64,000 nt of DNA from Clostridium sp. AM30-24 (lineage in GTDB: Bacteria > Bacillota > Clostridia > Lachnospirales > Lachnospiraceae). The stretch covers positions 124,001 to 188,000 of the forward strand of contig NZ_QUJB01000005.1 in NCBI RefSeq assembly GCF_003480435.1, given 5' to 3'. Position 1 is the stretch's first letter, and each line of letters starts with the position of its first letter. A program made the translations under genes and the position numbers. The notes under the pieces are model-generated. The model made no database searches, was not told where the DNA came from, and saw only the letters and a program-made list of their open reading frames with translations. This document shows, one piece after another, positions 37,921-46,738 of the stretch.

Positions 37921-40095
37921 TCACTGAGCAGCCTGTGTTGTCTCCTCCGCTCCGTTTTCCAAAGTCTCTGTCTCCTGAACAGATTCCATGCTCTGGGCCT
38001 CACCCGCGCTCTCCGCCGCGGATTCCGATCTGTCAGACGGCATGTCATCCGGCAGCCCAAGACCGTCATCATACGGGATCACTTCTTCCTCCGGCGCAGG
38101 CTCCGTCTGGATCACATTTCCTTCCGCATCCGTCGGTGCCTCAGTCTCCGCCTCTGTCTCTCCGGTTCCAGGTTCCAATCCGCCCTCATTGTTGTTTGTG
38201 ATTCCCTCACTCTGGTCCGTAAGACCTGCGTCCTCCGTCGTCGTATCCGTATCCGGGAACACATTTAAGTAAGGAAGCGCTTCCGCCATGATCTTCTGGA
38301 AGACCTCTGTGGCGAAAGTGCTGTGCGCCTGCTCTTTGCCCGGAAGATTCGGGGTATCGATGACCACGTACACAAGAAGCTGCGGGTCATCTGCCGGCGC
38401 GAAACCGCAGAAAGATACAAGATAGTTGTGGGCGGAACGCGGAAGCTTCTCCGCCGTTCCCGTCTTTCCGCCGACCTTATACCCGGCAACACGTCCCGCC
38501 TTACCGGTTCCCTCCTCATCGTCGACCGTCATAAACAGGGCGTGTCTGATAAAGTCACTGGTGGACTGGGAAACGGTCTCCCGCACCAGATTCGGCTCTA
38601 TCTTCTTCACAACAGAACCCTGATCATTTAAGATCTGCTTTACCACATGAGGTTCATAGTAGGAACCGCCGTTGATGACAGACGCGAATGCCGCCGCCAT
38701 CTGGATCATCGTACTGTTATAGCTCTGTCCGAAGGAGTTTACCGCAAGGTCTGTCGGGCCCATATTGTCCGCATTGTAGATCAGTCCATATGCCTCTCCC
38801 GGAAGATCGATTCCGGTCTTCTGACCCATGCCGAATAATTTCTGATATTTTGCAAACCGCTGTACTCCGAGTTTCGCCGCGATCTGCATCATGGCATCGT
38901 TGCAGGATTTCATTAAGGACTGCTCTAAGGTCAGGATTCCGTGTCCATAGATATTGGAACATTTGATCCGGTAGCCGCCCACATCCTGTCCTCCATCGCA
39001 GAGGAATGTATCATTCTGCCCGATCACGCCTTCCTCAAGCCCCGCCGCAACCGTCATCGGCTTCGCAGGAGAACCCGGCTCGTAGGTATCGTTTACGCAG
39101 AAGTTTCTCCACATCTGGTTCCAGGCATCCATCCTGCCCTCATCCGTCATGGCCGTGATCTCTTCCTGAGAATAGGCATAGCTCAGATCTCTCGGATTAT
39201 TTAAATCGAATCTGCGGTTCGAGGACATTGCGAGGATCTCACCGTTTCTCGGATCCATGGCGATCACGGCCGCCGTCTTGCTTCCGATTCCGCTCATCCA
39301 CTCGTCGATATATTTTTCCACGATTCTCTGGATGTTCACATCGATGGTGGAGACGATAGTATTTCCATTCTCGGCGGATTTGATGACTTTCTCCATATTG
39401 GCCTCATCATCCAGATATCCGTACTCTCTTCCATTGGTTCCTGTCAGCTGGTCATTGTAATACTGCTCAATTCCGCCGCTTCCCTGTTTTCCGTTATCGT
39501 AAGAAAATCCCACAACATTGCAGGCCAGCGTATTATACGGATAAAATCTCCGGTATTCGTCCTCAAACCAGACACCTTTGATCTTCTTCCCGCTGTCCTC
39601 CTTCGACTTCGCGTAGGCATCATTCAATTCTTTCTTTTTTGTCTCAAATTCTTCCTTTTTGTCCGCGGAGATCTGCTTCTCGTAAGGCACATAATAGGAA
39701 TTTTCATTGGCAGAGATCGTCGCCAGAAGATCCGCGCGGTCGTATCCAAACACCTCGCAGAGGGCTGATACCGTCGGTTCCAGATAATTCTCCTTATCCT
39801 GATTGATCTGATTCGGATCCAGAATCAGGCTGTAGACCTTCTCGCTGGTCGCCAGATATGTTCCGTTCCGGTCCACAATATCGCCGCGGCGGTACGGAAT
39901 CGTCCGGCTGTCATAGGAGGAATGCTGGTTCAATACGATCTGGGTATAGTCTTCGTTTTTATCCTTGATCATCCGGTATAAAACAACGACAAGACCAAAC
40001 AAAGCCAGCGTCGTTACGAGAACCGTAACCGCCAGCTTTTCTTTCATACTCATGGTAAAAACTTTCTTATTATTACCGTTCCGGGATGTCTTCAT
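37921..40095 (-). CDS. Class B penicillin-binding protein with acidic C-terminal tail
   Basis: Second class B transpeptidase of the cluster, 724 residues. It has a transmembrane anchor (about 19-42), the dimer domain (IPYRRGDIVDRNGTYLA), and catalytic motifs S342PAK (EPGSPAK), SCN (MKSCNDAMM) and KTG (GGKTGTAEK). The last 110 residues or so, from about residue 615, are a low-complexity Glu/Thr/Ala tail outside the membrane. It overlaps ftsL by 23 nt, and that coupling makes it the likelier divisome PBP (FtsI/PbpB role). No PASTA domain is present. Confidence 0.93.
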   Translation of the reverse strand: MKTSRNGNNKKVFTMSMKEKLAVTVLVTTLALFGLVVVLYRMIKDKNEDYTQIVLNQHSSYDSRTIPYRRGDIVDRNGTYLATSEKVYSLILDPNQINQDKENYLEPTVSALCEVFGYDRADLLATISANENSYYVPYEKQISADKKEEFETKKKELNDAYAKSKEDSGKKIKGVWFEDEYRRFYPYNTLACNVVGFSYDNGKQGSGGIEQYYNDQLTGTNGREYGYLDDEANMEKVIKSAENGNTIVSTIDVNIQRIVEKYIDEWMSGIGSKTAAVIAMDPRNGEILAMSSNRRFDLNNPRDLSYAYSQEEITAMTDEGRMDAWNQMWRNFCVNDTYEPGSPAKPMTVAAGLEEGVIGQNDTFLCDGGQDVGGYRIKCSNIYGHGILTLEQSLMKSCNDAMMQIAAKLGVQRFAKYQKLFGMGQKTGIDLPGEAYGLIYNADNMGPTDLAVNSFGQSYNSTMIQMAAAFASVINGGSYYEPHVVKQILNDQGSVVKKIEPNLVRETVSQSTSDFIRHALFMTVDDEEGTGKAGRVAGYKVGGKTGTAEKLPRSAHNYLVSFCGFAPADDPQLLVYVVIDTPNLPGKEQAHSTFATEVFQKIMAEALPYLNVFPDTDTTTEDAGLTDQSEGITNNNEGGLEPGTGETEAETEAPTDAEGNVIQTEPAPEEEVIPYDDGLGLPDDMPSDRSESAAESAGEAQSMESVQETETLENGAEETTQAAQ

Positions 40096-40564
40096 ACTGT
40101 CTTACATACTCGCTTTCCGTCTTATTGTATAAGCGGACCTGGTCCTTATTGGCATAAACCATTCCCAGTTCCTCAGTCGCTACCTTATACACATAATCCA
40201 GGTCCACCGACGTGTTGATCCTTGTGAGAAGAGCGTCGTTATCCCCTTTCAGTTTTTCAATACTCTCCTCCAGACTCTCAATATGATTGAGTCTCGCTGT
40301 GACGGAAGACTGAAGCTTTAAATAGCTCACACAGATATACAGTGTGCAGATCACCGCCACTGTCAGCAACAATACGGAAAAAAGATTCATCTGAAGCGCT
40401 TTTTCCTGATTTCTCCGAACTGTAACGGTATGGGATACATTCCGCTTCTGCTGATGTCCTCTCTCCTGCTCCTCGTACCGGGGAACACGCTCGACTTTAC
40501 GGACAGTATTTCCCTCTACATATTCTTCGGTCTGCGGGACTCTTTTCCGTCTCCTTGCTGCCAT
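40073..40564 (-). CDS. ftsL: FtsL-like cell division protein
   Basis: Short bitopic divisome protein that pairs with FtsQ/DivIB and a DivIC-like partner. The 163 residues comprise a basic cytoplasmic tail (about 1-58), one transmembrane helix (about 60-82), and an extracellular coiled coil (VTARLNHIESLEESIEKLKG). FtsL sequences diverge fast, so the call rests on topology and on position between rsmH and a class B PBP, which it overlaps by 23 nt. Confidence 0.85.
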   Translation of the reverse strand: MAARRRKRVPQTEEYVEGNTVRKVERVPRYEEQERGHQQKRNVSHTVTVRRNQEKALQMNLFSVLLLTVAVICTLYICVSYLKLQSSVTARLNHIESLEESIEKLKGDNDALLTRINTSVDLDYVYKVATEELGMVYANKDQVRLYNKTESEYVRQYEDIPER

Positions 40565-40701
40565 ACCATCACTTCCTTTCTAATATATCTGCAACAGTCC
40601 AGTGCCGTTCTGCTCATGTTCCCCTGTTGTCGATTTCAGGAACATGCAGACCTGCTGAACATTTACCATAAACTTTCTGTTTTTTCTGTACTTGGGGGCT
40701 C

Positions 40702-41637
40702 TCAGCTTCTCTCGAACACCCTCAGTTTCGAACTCTTTGATCTTCTGTTCTCTTCCAGTTCCTCATCTGATGGAACGATCGGTTTTCTCGTCACAACACG
40801 GCCTTTGCTCTTTCTTCCGCATACGCATACCGGGAAATCCGGAGGGCAGATACACGGATTTTCATTTGTGCGGAATCTCGTCTTCACGATGCGGTCCTCC
40901 AGAGAGTGGAACGTAATGATCGATAAACGTCCGCCCGGATTTAAGAGGTCGATCATTGTGTCGATGGAATCGTTTAACACATCCAGCTCGTGGTTTAATT
41001 CAATGCGGATCGCCTGAAATGTCCGTTTTGCCGGATGTCCGCCTTCCGCCCGGATCTTTGCCGGGATCGCGCCGCGGATGATCTCTGCAAGCTGCAGTGT
41101 CGTCTCGATCGGGTGTATCTCCCTCTCTCTGACGATGTGTTTCGCGATATTCTTTGCGAAACGGTCCTCACCGTAATCGCGTATAATTCTATACAGCTCC
41201 ATCTCGCTGTAGCCGTTTACGATGTCCGCCGCGGTCTTGTCGTTTCTCTGATCCATTCTCATATCCAGTGGGGCATCCTCTCTGTAGGAGAATCCACGGT
41301 CCGCCGTATCCAGCTGGTATGAAGACACACCAAGATCCAGATAAATGCCATCCACCTTTTCAATTCCAAGGTTAAAGAGCACTTCCCGGATATTCTTATA
41401 GTTGCTTCTGACGATCGTAACTTTATCTTTAAATGGGAGAAGACGTTCCGTTGCCGCCGCGATCGCGTCCGCGTCCTGATCGATTCCGATCAGGCGGCCC
41501 TTTTCGCCGAGTCGCCGGGATACTTCGTATGCATGTCCGCCGCCGCCTAAAGTCCCGTCCACGTAGATCCCATCCGGTTTTACATTCAGGCTGTCGACGG
41601 TTTCCATCAGCAGGACTGATTTATGTTCAAAAATCAT
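40702..41637 (-). CDS. rsmH: 16S rRNA (cytosine-1402-N4)-methyltransferase
   Basis: SAM-dependent methylation of C1402 in the 16S rRNA decoding centre, also called MraW. The 311-residue protein begins [15 protein letters not shown], has the SAM loop [12 protein letters not shown], and the motifs [10 protein letters not shown] and [19 protein letters not shown]. Its ATG overlaps the mraZ stop as ATGA, so the two are coupled at the head of the dcw cluster. Confidence 0.98.
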   Translation of the reverse strand: MIFEHKSVLLMETVDSLNVKPDGIYVDGTLGGGGHAYEVSRRLGEKGRLIGIDQDADAIAAATERLLPFKDKVTIVRSNYKNIREVLFNLGIEKVDGIYLDLGVSSYQLDTADRGFSYREDAPLDMRMDQRNDKTAADIVNGYSEMELYRIIRDYGEDRFAKNIAKHIVREREIHPIETTLQLAEIIRGAIPAKIRAEGGHPAKRTFQAIRIELNHELDVLNDSIDTMIDLLNPGGRLSIITFHSLEDRIVKTRFRTNENPCICPPDFPVCVCGRKSKGRVVTRKPIVPSDEELEENRRSKSSKLRVFERS

Positions 41638-42059
41638 ATGCCAAGACCTTCCATATTTTCTGCAATTTCTTCCATGTCATCGTAGACATTCTTCTCGTTC
41701 CAGACCGCCTTGTTCCAGATCTCAATCCGGCTTCCGACGCCGACCAATACAACGTCTTTTTCCAGCTTCGCGAATTCTCTTAAAACAGAAGGGATCAGGA
41801 TCCTTCCCTGCCTGTCCACCTCACAGGCACAGGCACCAGCCAGGAAAAATCTCGAAAACTTTCTGGCATTAGCATTCGTAAGAGGAAGTGCGTGGAGTTT
41901 TTCCTCAAAAGATTTCCACTCAGAATTTTCGTACACGAAGAGACACCCATCCAATCCCTTTGTAACAACGAACTCATCGCCCAGCTGCTCACGGAATTTG
42001 GAAGGGACAATCAGACGGCCTTTTGCATCGATTGTATGACTGTACTCTCCAATGAACAT
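41634..42059 (-). CDS. mraZ: Transcriptional regulator MraZ
   Basis: DNA-binding repressor of the dcw operon with two AbrB-like/SpoVT-type repeats. The 141-residue protein has the repeated motif [15 protein letters not shown] (first half) and [15 protein letters not shown] (second half). It is first in the cluster, and its own operator repeats lie just upstream (42091-42140). Confidence 0.97.
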   Translation of the reverse strand: MFIGEYSHTIDAKGRLIVPSKFREQLGDEFVVTKGLDGCLFVYENSEWKSFEEKLHALPLTNANARKFSRFFLAGACACEVDRQGRILIPSVLREFAKLEKDVVLVGVGSRIEIWNKAVWNEKNVYDDMEEIAENMEGLGI

Positions 42060-42090
42060 TACTCACTCCTGTGATCATGTGGTCCATCGT

Positions 42091-42140
42091 GATCCACTGA
42101 TCCACCATTTCAAACCACTTTTATCCACTTTCCACCACTT
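42091..42140 (-). promoter_or_regulatory. MraZ-box array, 10-bp phased AGTGG repeats
   Basis: On the minus strand five consecutive 10-bp units read AAGTGGTGGA, AAGTGGATAA, AAGTGGTTTG, AAATGGTGGA and TCAGTGGATC. The exact 10-bp spacing of (A)AGTGG matches the known logic of MraZ operators, short G-rich repeats on one helix face. It lies between the -10 box and the mraZ start. Confidence 0.85.
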
Positions 42141-42148
42141 CTAATGTA

Positions 42149-42177
42149 ATCTTAGTACATTTACTTTAAAATAGCAA
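42149..42177 (-). promoter_or_regulatory. dcw operon promoter
   Basis: On the minus strand TTGCTA (42177-42172), a 17-nt spacer and TAAGAT (42154-42149). Transcription would start next to the first MraZ box, so bound MraZ would block the polymerase. Confidence 0.65.
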
Positions 42178-42210
42178 GGAATTTTTCATTTTTTCATGTA
42201 CAAAACAAGG

Positions 42211-42343
42211 GTCACTGTTCACGCCTTGCGCAAACAGTAACTGATTTTGCCGATGCTTCGCATTCCGAATCGGCAAAATCCACTACCACCACTGTATTGT
42301 ACGGAATTTTCAATTCAGGAAATTCCTACCCGTGTACAGTAAC
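42211..42343. mobile_element. Family A miniature element, 133 bp, 8-bp target duplication
   Basis: Perfect direct repeats AAACAAGG flank it (42203-42210 and 42344-42351). Ends GTCACTGTTCACG and CGTGTACAGTAAC are imperfect inverted repeats. Inside lie the hairpins GATTTTGCCGAT/ATCGGCAAAATC and a GGAATTTTC stem. It is over 90 percent identical by eye to the copy at 53174. It lies between the mraZ promoter and the spo0E terminator and has no coding potential. Confidence 0.88.
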
Positions 42344-42376
42344 AAACAAGGTTCCATTTTTTGGAAATCTTCCTAT

Positions 42377-42420
42377 AAAACGCGAAAAAGCCGCCTTTTC
42401 AGGCAGCCTTTTCACGTTTT
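42377..42420 (-). terminator. Terminator after spo0E-like gene
   Basis: AAAACG and GAAAA arms (42377-42390) pair with CTTTTC and CGTTTT (42407-42420) around a GCCGCCT/AGGCAGC inner stem. The minus strand ends in TTTTATA. It ends lgt-spo0E. Confidence 0.75.
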
Positions 42421-42456
42421 ATCTGGAGTATATTCGATTTTTATGTACTGGGGCTC

Positions 42457-42609
42457 TCAATATCCCGCTTCCATATACTGTTCGATCAACCGGTCGAGTT
42501 CCACACTGTACTGGTAGATCAGATCATATGCCTCTTTTCCGTCGATACTTCCATTCAGTCGTTTTCTCGCTTCCTCGATCTGATTTACCAGCTCTTCCCT
42601 GCTCTCCAT
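42457..42609 (-). CDS. Spo0E-like aspartyl-phosphate phosphatase
   Basis: A 50-residue gene. It reads MESREELVNQIEEARKRL, then a stretch ending YQYSVELDRLIEQYMEAGY. The family signature of Spo0E phosphatases, a Ser-x-x-x-Asp in the second helix (S35VELD) followed by LIxxY, is present. Spo0E family proteins dephosphorylate Spo0A and so delay sporulation. Its ATG is one base after the lgt stop, so it is translated in the lgt operon, with AAAGGAAG upstream as ribosome site. The assignment rests on length and motif. Confidence 0.85.
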   Translation of the reverse strand: MESREELVNQIEEARKRLNGSIDGKEAYDLIYQYSVELDRLIEQYMEAGY

Positions 42610-42610
42610 A

Positions 42611-43486
42611 TCAGTTTGCTTCCTTTCTCTGGACGAAAGCCTTTCTCCTGTTGTAAATAAGGATCACAAGAGAGACGGTCGCCAGCACAACAGACAATGC
42701 CTGGGATACCGCGATCTGGGTACCCGGTATCAGGAGAGAATCCGTCCGCAGCCCTTCGATCCACGCTCTTCCGATTCCGTATCCGGCGAGATAGATACAA
42801 AGCATTTCCCCTGTGAACGTTTTCCGCTTGCGGAACCAGAGCATGAACATCAGGAGACCGAAGTTCCAGAGGGACTCGTAGAGGAACGTCGGATGGACCT
42901 GAATGTACTCGATTCCATTGTCCAGGATCAGATGGTCGATTAGGTTTTGTGAGATCATGCTCTCATTCACGATACTGCGCCTGATCCGCATGGCAAACAG
43001 GCAGTCTGTGTAGCGGCCGAAGGCCTCGCAGTTGATAAAGTTCCCCCATCGTCCGATCATTTGTCCGGTTATAAGTCCAAGGCATGCGCTGTCTGCCATG
43101 GACAAAAAGGAAAGGTGGCGTTTCTTTGTAAAGACAAGCAGCGTCAGGATTCCGGCGATCACTCCGCCGTAGATCGCAAGTCCGCCTTTCCTCAAGTTCA
43201 CGATCTCCATCAGGTGGTCCTTGTAGTAGGCCCACTGGAAGAAAACATAGTAGATCCGCGCTCCGATGATGGAAAAGATAATTCCGTAAAGCGCGAAATC
43301 AAGGTAAATATCTGGATTCTGTCCCCTGCGCTTCGCATCGGACTGGGCAACACAGAGTCCTAAGATCATGCCGATCCCGATGATCAGTCCGTAGTACGCA
43401 AAGGATATTCCTCCGATTGAAAAGCTCTTCACCATGTGGGGAATCGAGATCCCCAGGTGAACGAAGCTTACATCTGCTCCTGACAT
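42611..43486 (-). CDS. lgt: Phosphatidylglycerol-prolipoprotein diacylglyceryl transferase
   Basis: Attaches diacylglycerol to the lipobox cysteine of prolipoproteins in the membrane. ATG 43486 gives 291 residues with seven or so helices. Motifs include GGLAIYGGVIAG and the Lgt signature GRWGNFINCEAFGR (from about residue 140), then HPTFLYESLWN. AAGGAG lies about ten bases before this ATG; the upstream extension to 43549 has no match. It forms a two-gene unit with the spo0E-like gene. Confidence 0.96.
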   Translation of the reverse strand: MSGADVSFVHLGISIPHMVKSFSIGGISFAYYGLIIGIGMILGLCVAQSDAKRRGQNPDIYLDFALYGIIFSIIGARIYYVFFQWAYYKDHLMEIVNLRKGGLAIYGGVIAGILTLLVFTKKRHLSFLSMADSACLGLITGQMIGRWGNFINCEAFGRYTDCLFAMRIRRSIVNESMISQNLIDHLILDNGIEYIQVHPTFLYESLWNFGLLMFMLWFRKRKTFTGEMLCIYLAGYGIGRAWIEGLRTDSLLIPGTQIAVSQALSVVLATVSLVILIYNRRKAFVQRKEAN

Positions 43487-43520
43487 TGATTCTGTTCTCC
43501 TTTTTTCTTTGGTGAGTTTT

Positions 43521-43549
43521 ATTTTACTCCGAAAAGCGGCAAAAAGCAA
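43521..43549 (-). promoter_or_regulatory. lgt promoter
   Basis: On the minus strand TTGCTT (43549-43544), a 17-nt spacer and TAAAAT (43526-43521). A leader of about 30 nt follows. Confidence 0.6.
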
Positions 43550-43734
43550 ACAGATTCGCTTGACAGTCCTCGTGTTTATTCGACATGAATCCTAAACTAT
43601 CATCCTTTTACTATCTCCTGCATTTTCCCTCATTTCTTCGCCGGATGATTATCTCATTTTAGAAGGCTCCCACCTCTTTTCGGTGATGATTAATAGCAAA
43701 TTTGTACAAAAGCTTCTCGCTTTTGTTCTTTTCA

Positions 43735-43763
43735 TTGACTTTAATTTTATAAAATTTTATACT
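43735..43763 (+). promoter_or_regulatory. abgA-like gene promoter
   Basis: TTGACT (43735-43740), a 17-nt AT-only spacer and TATACT (43758-43763). The remaining DNA between this and the divergent lgt promoter holds no gene. Confidence 0.8.
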
Positions 43764-43843
43764 AAAAATATCTTGGAATTCTTTCCACAAATATGTTTGC
43801 ACGATTCTGTATTTATTTTAACCATCACAAGGAGGAACCATCC

Positions 43844-45145
43844 ATGGATATTCAGACCCTTCTATATGAATTAAAAAAATATGAAGATTCCATGCTCACA
43901 ACACGCCGTGATCTCCACAAACATGCGGAAACCGGCTGGCAGGAATACCGCACCACTGCTCTTTTAATTGAGAAATTAAAAGAACATGGGATTCCTGTAA
44001 AATTCGGAAAAGAGATCATCAACAAGGATTACCTCTGGGCTTATCCGTCCGAGACAGTCCGAAAAAGCGCCATCGACCGTGCGCTGAACGAGGGCGCTGA
44101 CCCGGAGATCATAAAGGAGATGGACGGCTTTACCGGTCTCTGCGCTGTGATTGAGACTGGAAAACCAGGTCCAATGCTGGCGCTCCGCTTTGATATCGAC
44201 TGCAACGATGTCACCGAGAGCACTGACACGGACCGCCCGCCGGTAAAAGACGGTTTCTGCTCGATTCATGATGGATGCATGCACGCCTGCGGCCATGACG
44301 GCCACGCGTCTCTCGGACTTCACACCTGTATTGCCTTAAATGAGATCAAAGATGAGCTCTCCGGAACCATCAAAGTCATCTTCCAGCCGGCGGAGGAAGG
44401 TGTCCGTGGCGCCCAGTCTATCGCGGAGGGCGGAATTCTTGACGATGTAGATTATTTTCTCACCGGTCATCTCGGAATGGGATGGAAAACAGGTTCCCTG
44501 GTGGCTCTCTCCAGGGGATTTCTCTCCACAACAAAGGTGGACGCGGAATTTAAGGGAATTTCCGCCCACGCAGGAATGTCCCCGCAGGACGGAAAGAACG
44601 CAATCCTCGCGGCATGCTCAGCCACTCTCGCCATGCATACCGCCTGCCAGGATTCCAGAGGCGCGTCCCGAATCAATGTGGGGACGATTGAGGGCGGCAG
44701 CGGACGAAATGTGGTCCCGGCTGATGCTCTGATCCGCTTCGAAACCCGGGGTGAAACAGCCGATATTCAGAATCTTGTCCTCAAAAAAGCCATGAACGCC
44801 GCAAAAGGGGCTGCGGAGATGTTCGACTGTTCCGTGGATACAAAGATCATGGGCAGCGCATCCAGCGCCGACAGCGACCCTGAAATGGAACCATTCATCC
44901 ACGCGGGTGCTTCCAGAGTCGCCGCCATCACCAACTATGTAAGAGAAGCCGCTTTCTCCGGCTCCGAGGACGCCACCTACCTGATGGCGAAAGTCCAATC
45001 CCACGGTGGAAAAGCCGCCTATATGTGCATCGGCTCTACCATCGCTGCACCACACCACAATGACCACTTCAACTTCGATGAGGCATCCCTGCTTACAGGG
45101 CTGCGACTGTATGTCTCCACTGTGTGTGAAATCCTGCATAAGTAA
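43844..45145 (+). CDS. M20-family amidohydrolase, AbgA-like
   Basis: Zinc metallo-amidohydrolase resembling AbgA, the A subunit of p-aminobenzoyl-glutamate hydrolase. The 433-residue length matches E. coli AbgA, and many segments align: RRDLHKHAETGWQEYRT, HACGHDGHASLG with metal ligands, FQPAEEGVRGA, GASRINVG, GSGRNVVPA, GSEDATYLMA and HHNDHFNFDE. No AbgB or AbgT gene is adjacent, so the substrate could be another N-acyl amino acid or folate fragment. ATG 43844 follows AAGGAGG. It is monocistronic with its own promoter and terminator. Confidence 0.92.
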   Translation: MDIQTLLYELKKYEDSMLTTRRDLHKHAETGWQEYRTTALLIEKLKEHGIPVKFGKEIINKDYLWAYPSETVRKSAIDRALNEGADPEIIKEMDGFTGLCAVIETGKPGPMLALRFDIDCNDVTESTDTDRPPVKDGFCSIHDGCMHACGHDGHASLGLHTCIALNEIKDELSGTIKVIFQPAEEGVRGAQSIAEGGILDDVDYFLTGHLGMGWKTGSLVALSRGFLSTTKVDAEFKGISAHAGMSPQDGKNAILAACSATLAMHTACQDSRGASRINVGTIEGGSGRNVVPADALIRFETRGETADIQNLVLKKAMNAAKGAAEMFDCSVDTKIMGSASSADSDPEMEPFIHAGASRVAAITNYVREAAFSGSEDATYLMAKVQSHGGKAAYMCIGSTIAAPHHNDHFNFDEASLLTGLRLYVSTVCEILHK

Positions 45146-45161
45146 TTTTACAGCGGATACT

Positions 45162-45237
45162 GAAGATGTGCCCTAACACATTCCCACACCCCGTGCAGCT
45201 GCTTGCAGCAATCTACATCTTCGCGCGAGTGCACATC
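45162..45237. repeat. Family C intergenic repeat, single unit
   Basis: A 76-bp stretch bounded by GAAGATGTGCCC and GAGTGCACATC. On the minus strand it aligns with 56580-56510: GATGTGCACTCGCGCGAAGA, then a divergent CGCAAGC part, then GTGTGGGAATGTG. The terminal GATGTGC is inverted (GCACATC). No clear target duplication. It lies between abgA and its terminator. Confidence 0.65.
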
Positions 45238-45243
45238 AAAAAC

Positions 45244-45290
45244 AAAGCCATGGAACAATTATTTCACATGTTCCATGGCTTTTAATTTTT
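45244..45290. terminator. Bidirectional terminator between abgA and ychF
   Basis: AAAGCCATGGAAC (45244-45256) pairs perfectly with GTTCCATGGCTTT (45270-45282), followed by TAATTTTTT on the plus strand. Confidence 0.93.
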
Positions 45291-45317
45291 TCGTATAAAA
45301 CCAACCCTGTCTGGAAA

Positions 45318-46415
45318 TTATACGTTGAAACGGAATAATACGACATCTCCGTCCTTCATCACGTAGTCCTTACCTTCCATGCGGACAAGTCCTTTTTCCT
45401 TAGCTCCGTTGTAGGAACCGCAGTCTAAGAGATCCTTGTAGTTTACAACCTCTGCCTTGATAAATCCGCGCTCGAAATCGGTGTGGATCTTTCCTGCTGC
45501 CTGCGGTGCTTTTGTGCCGACCTTGATGGTCCATGCACGTGTCTCCTTCTCTCCTGCTGTCAGGTAGCTGATAAGACCGAGGAGACGGTAGCTTGCCGCG
45601 ATCAGCTTGTCAAGTCCGGACTCCTTTAAACCAAGGTCATCTAAGAACATCTTTTTCTCATCGTCATCTAACTCGGAGATCTCCTCCTCGATCTGCGCGC
45701 ACACAACAAACACTTCGCTGTCGTTCTCAGAAGCGAACTTGCGGACAGCCTGTACATGCGGATTGGAAGCGCCGTCATCGGCAAGATCATCCTCACCGAC
45801 GTTCGCAGCGAAGATCACCGGTTTCCAGGTAAGGAGATCTAAGGAAGCAACAAATGCCTGCTCCTCATCGTCCTCACACTCAAAGCTCTTTGCAAGATTG
45901 CCGTTCTCGAGGTGTTCCTTCACAGCCTTTAAGATATTTAATTCCTTCGCAAGTGCCTTGTTGGAAGCTGCGCCCTTGCCCATCTTCGCGATCCGGCGGT
46001 CGATGACCTCGATATCGGAGAAGATCAGCTCTAAGTTGATAGTCTCGATGTCGCGGAGCGGATCAACGCTTCCGTCTACATGAATCACGTTCGGATCCTC
46101 GAAACAGCGGACAACGTGAACGATGGCATCCACCTCACGGATATTCGCGAGGAACTGGTTTCCAAGTCCCTCACCTTTGGATGCGCCCTTTACGAGACCT
46201 GCAATATCTACGAACTCGATCACAGCCGGTGTGATCTTCTCGGAGTTGTAAAGATCCGATAAGAGCTTCAAACGGAAATCCGGTACCGGAACAACACCCA
46301 CATTCGGGTCGATGGTACAGAACGGATAGTTTGCGGATTCAGCGCCCGCCTTTGTTAAAGAATTGAATAATGTACTTTTACCTACGTTCGGCAGGCCGAC
46401 AATGCCAAGTTTCAT
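45318..46415 (-). CDS. ychF: Redox-regulated ATPase YchF
   Basis: Obg-related P-loop protein that hydrolyses ATP rather than GTP and associates with ribosomes, acting in stress responses. ATG 46415 gives 365 residues starting [20 protein letters not shown] (Walker A), with [16 protein letters not shown] (G3) and the altered NVGE motif in place of NKxD, as expected for YchF (FAANVGEDD). It ends in a TGS/ubiquitin-like domain ([19 protein letters not shown]). An AAAGGAAA site precedes the ATG. The frame is open far upstream (to 46682) but that part has no match. Confidence 0.97.
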   Translation of the reverse strand: MKLGIVGLPNVGKSTLFNSLTKAGAESANYPFCTIDPNVGVVPVPDFRLKLLSDLYNSEKITPAVIEFVDIAGLVKGASKGEGLGNQFLANIREVDAIVHVVRCFEDPNVIHVDGSVDPLRDIETINLELIFSDIEVIDRRIAKMGKGAASNKALAKELNILKAVKEHLENGNLAKSFECEDDEEQAFVASLDLLTWKPVIFAANVGEDDLADDGASNPHVQAVRKFASENDSEVFVVCAQIEEEISELDDDEKKMFLDDLGLKESGLDKLIAASYRLLGLISYLTAGEKETRAWTIKVGTKAPQAAGKIHTDFERGFIKAEVVNYKDLLDCGSYNGAKEKGLVRMEGKDYVMKDGDVVLFRFNV

Positions 46416-46439
46416 GGTAATTTTCCTTTCTAAACGTCT

Positions 46440-46492
46440 GGAACTGTTCAGCAGGTCAGCGCATCTCCTGCGCAGATCTGCTGGACAGTTCC
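46440..46492. repeat. Family B-like palindrome in the ychF leader
   Basis: GGAACTGT then TCAGCAG (46440-46454) pair with CTGCTGGACAGTTCC (46478-46492), one mismatch in 15. The core AGGTCAGCGCATC resembles the inside of the 5793 and 58080 elements. No flanking direct repeat remains, so it is an old copy or has been recruited as an RNA hairpin; it sits 25 bp before the ychF start. The rest of 46493-46655 holds no gene. Confidence 0.7.
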
Positions 46493-46655
46493 GATGGTTT
46501 TTACATAAAAATAAATATGCCTGAAAAGTTTTCTGTTCAGGAGACAGATGGCACAACATGTGGTCCGATATAGCCACAAGTGTATTTAGCATAGCACAAA
46601 ACATGCAGAAAAGGAAGGGAATTTTTGTCATCTGCATGTCTCTATCGTAAACGGT

Positions 46656-46686
46656 GTTACTGTTCACGCCTTGCGCAAACAATAAC
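46656..46686. mobile_element. Minimal family A element, 31 bp, near-perfect target duplication
   Basis: GTTACTGTT (46656-46664), 13 bp, then AACAATAAC. The sequence matches the first 31 bp of the copy at 53174 except one base. Flanking 8-mers TAAACGGT (46648-46655) and TAAACAGT (46687-46694) match at 7 of 8 positions. It could come from recombination between the internal AACAGTAAC and the terminal AACAATAAC of a full-length element. Confidence 0.75.
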
Positions 46687-46738
46687 TAAACAGTCTGCTC
46701 ATCAGGCATAGCGGGGCACATAGTCTCGCTCCCCGGCT

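Noticed and set aside
40590..40661. Possible further family B copy between ftsL and rsmH
   Set aside because: CATGTTCC/GGAACATG stem and a shared GTTCAGCAGGTC are present, but the typical ends and target duplication are missing.
42297..42656. 119-codon plus-strand frame over lgt end and spo0E-like gene
   Set aside because: It is antisense to two supported genes and covers a mobile element and a terminator.
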